DNA of 6,539 bases from an uncultured Verrucomicrobiota bacterium. GTDB taxonomy: Bacteria > Verrucomicrobiota > Kiritimatiellia > RFP12 > UBA1067. Positions 4,756 to 6,539 of this stretch are shown one piece after another. The position numbers and the translations under genes were made by a program. Location: contig CALZAJ010000095.1 of NCBI GenBank assembly GCA_945613785.1, positions 1 to 6,539 of the forward strand, given 5' to 3'. How positions within the stretch are numbered: the first letter of the stretch is position 1; the number at the start of each line of letters is the position of its first letter. Below the pieces are notes generated by a model. It saw only the letters and a list, made by a program, of their open reading frames with translations. It had not been told where the DNA came from and searched no databases.

Positions 4756-6539
4756 TCACTTGGCTTCCGAGGTATTCAGAATGAAAAAGCCCTGCTTGCC
4801 CTCGGCGGGGACGTCTATGACGGTCGAGGTCGCCTTGCCCCAGCCTTCGGACGACGCCTCCAGCTGGCCGTTCGTGTAAACCGCAACGCCCAATTGGGCC
4901 CGACCATTGACGATCGCGATCGACTCCACCTCTGCCGGGGAAATCTGGCCGACCGCCCCCGCCGCGCCGAGCGCCGCGGCACAGGTCTCAGCGGCGGAAA
5001 GCGAAAGGCCGTTCACCTGCGCCGTCGGGGCGAGCCCGCGCAGGGAATTCGTCCCGAGCTTCGTGACGCCACCGCTGACCGAGACGTTCGTCACGTTCGC
5101 TAAGTTCCCCGACCAGGGAGCTTCGCAGTCATCTGTAAAGTCCTGCATCACCCCCGCGCCGTCGATCCTGAGCGTGCCATCATCCAGCCACACCCGGATG
5201 TCGTCACTCTGCGTCGCCCCGGCCTGCCAGGGATTCCACTCCGTCCCTTCCGTTGGCGCATCCAGCGGCTCGATAATGTTGAAGCCGCCGGGGAACTGGG
5301 TCATACACCTCTTCAGCGTCCGCAGCGGCTCGGGTGTCGCATCCGTCAGCGGCCCGAGCAGGGCCGCGAAGAGCTGAAGCCGCGTGACGGTCAGGTTCGC
5401 GTCCTGCGCGCCAGCGCCCAGGTCGGTCACCAGCAGGATGCCCTCGCGCAGCTTGACGCCGTAGCAGCGGCCCGCGTCGGCATCCGTCTCCTTGACGCAG
5501 ATGTTGAACGACAAGTCCCCGGCTTCCAACGCCGCAGCAACGTCAATCGAGAGCCCGACGTAGTCGAAGATCATCTGCGCGGTCATCTGGCTCTGGATTT
5601 GCAGCATTCCCTCGCTCGTGGTGGCTTGACTCGCCTGATTGCCGAAGCGCAGCTCCATCGCGCCCGCCAGATAGCAGTTGCGCCAGGTGCCGCTCTCGGA
5701 CTGGTAGCCGAGCTGCTCCAGTGCATCCGCGCACAGGCGTCGCGCGGCCGTGTTCGACGGATCGGCGTAGACGAGCTCGCGCGTGATCTGCGCGACCCAC
5801 TGGTACTCGCCCTTCGCGTAGTCTTCGCGCGCCCGCGCCAGCGCCGCGTCGGCGCCGCCAAGATACCGCACCAGCTTCCGGGCGGAGTCCTTCGGCGCGA
5901 GCGGATTGAGGTTCACCGGATTCGCGTCGTAAAAGCCCATGTACTTCTGGTAGACGGCGCGGGCGTCATGGGAGACCGTACCGTAGTACTGGCGAACGTA
6001 CCAGACCTTCGCCAGCTTCGGCGGCAGCGTCAGCAAATGGGAGATCTCGTTCGCCGTGCGCCCGAGATTGATGTAATGAAGCGTCTGGTCGTTGATGAAG
6101 CGGTAGATCGCCGCCGTATCCTCCATGTAGTCGCGGATCGTCGTGTCGGACGCGTTCGCATTCCAGTGCGGCCAGTTGTGGGACTGGAAGACGACCTGCA
6201 CTGCATCCGGTCCGCGATCGACGAACGCGTGCACGGCCTCGAGGATGTACTTGCTCCAGGCCGCGCCGTCGCGCACCTGCGCACCGCGCAGAGTGTAGAG
6301 GTTGTGCAGCGTCGCCGTGCAGTTCTCGGCGAGCCAGAGCGCCTTGTAGTCCGGGAAGTAGGCGTTCATCTCGGCCGGGGCCTCCGTGCCGGGCGTCAGC
6401 TGGAAGCACACGCTGAGTCCGTCGATCTCGGTCTCGACGAAGTTCGACTCCGACGCCCGGACGGTGCGCGTCGGGGCGTAGAGGCTGACCGTCCCCGTCG
6501 CCTGTCCGAGTCCAATGCCCATGCCCATCTTGCCGCGCT
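4756..6539 (-). CDS. Linear alkyl-sulfatase (SdsA1/BDS1 type), N-terminus missing, with BspA-like C-terminal extension
   Basis: The frame is open to the right edge (Arg-Gly-Lys precede the Met at 6528), so this is the downstream part of a larger gene. These enzymes hydrolyse primary alkyl sulfates such as dodecyl sulfate with a metallo-beta-lactamase zinc site. Numbering from that Met, TPGTEAPAEMN (45-55) and LAENCTATLHN (66-76) place Glu49 and Glu68 nineteen residues apart, as for the zinc-ligand Glu280 and Glu299 of Pseudomonas SdsA1. SHNWPHW (116-122) holds a probable His ligand. The HxHxDH motif must lie outside the window. The family's dimerisation domain follows (RGAQVRDGAAWSKY; PPKLAKVWYVRQYYGTVSHD; about 80-290). 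The SCP2-like C-terminal domain covers about 305-420. About 155 extra residues follow: a BspA-like segment (VWLDDGTLRIDGAGVMQDF, 447-464; APWSGNLANVTNVSV, 470-484) and an end reading QGFFILN. The internal Met at 6528 is not the true start. Confidence 0.9.
   Translation of the reverse strand, partial: RGKMGMGIGLGQATGTVSLYAPTRTVRASESNFVETEIDGLSVCFQLTPGTEAPAEMNAYFPDYKALWLAENCTATLHNLYTLRGAQVRDGAAWSKYILEAVHAFVDRGPDAVQVVFQSHNWPHWNANASDTTIRDYMEDTAAIYRFINDQTLHYINLGRTANEISHLLTLPPKLAKVWYVRQYYGTVSHDARAVYQKYMGFYDANPVNLNPLAPKDSARKLVRYLGGADAALARAREDYAKGEYQWVAQITRELVYADPSNTAARRLCADALEQLGYQSESGTWRNCYLAGAMELRFGNQASQATTSEGMLQIQSQMTAQMIFDYVGLSIDVAAALEAGDLSFNICVKETDADAGRCYGVKLREGILLVTDLGAGAQDANLTVTRLQLFAALLGPLTDATPEPLRTLKRCMTQFPGGFNIIEPLDAPTEGTEWNPWQAGATQSDDIRVWLDDGTLRIDGAGVMQDFTDDCEAPWSGNLANVTNVSVSGGVTKLGTNSLRGLAPTAQVNGLSLSAAETCAAALGAAGAVGQISPAEVESIAIVNGRAQLGVAVYTNGQLEASSEGWGKATSTVIDVPAEGKQGFFILNTSEAK

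Noticed and set aside
1..6539. CRISPR arrays, tRNA/rRNA genes, insertion sequences, attachment sites, toxin-antitoxin or defence genes
   Set aside because: No regularly spaced repeats, transposase motifs, cloverleaf-like segments or recognisable defence proteins were found on either strand.

Overview
The window is GC-rich and densely coded, with two blocks facing each other: a plus-strand block (1-2989) and a minus-strand block (3044-6539). The gene style suggests an anaerobic, probably gut- or sediment-associated bacterium of the PVC group, perhaps Kiritimatiellota, Lentisphaerota or Verrucomicrobiota. The hints are a BspA-type segment and a 'QGFFILN'-type C-terminus fused to an enzyme, secreted glycan-active enzymes, and rubrerythrin with a peroxide-type regulator. 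The lineage is an inference from protein style, not a proven assignment.

Plus strand. The last 17 codons of an unidentified protein (1-54) are followed by an exported aldose/hexose-6-phosphate mutarotase-like protein (109-1149). After a 148-base gap come a textbook promoter and an overlapping inverted repeat, then a compact three-gene unit: a Fur-family regulator with PerR-like ligand residues (1298-1789), rubrerythrin (1806-2339) and a PTPS/QueD-fold protein with an added zinc ribbon (2364-2933). The unit closes with a strong intrinsic terminator (2960-2989). The likely logic is a peroxide- or metal-sensing repressor controlling itself, a peroxide-reducing diiron enzyme and a pterin-type metalloprotein of unknown role.

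Minus strand. A linear alkyl-sulfatase (SdsA1 type) runs in from beyond the right edge, so its N-terminal half-domain is missing here. It carries an unusual BspA-like C-terminal extension. Downstream is a secreted GH20 beta-N-acetylhexosaminidase-like enzyme (3044-4621). Between the two, the sequence after the sulfatase stop still reads like protein in two successive frames and looks like a decayed C-terminal tail. A sulfatase beside a hexosaminidase fits degradation of sulfated organic matter or glycans, but the true substrates cannot be read from the sequence.

The most interesting items are the QueD-fold protein that lacks the usual catalytic cysteine inside an oxidative-stress operon, the candidate operator overlapping that operon's promoter, the sulfatase fusion and its vestigial tail. 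Nothing here amounts to a clearly new defence or mobile system; no tRNA, rRNA, CRISPR array or insertion sequence is visible.
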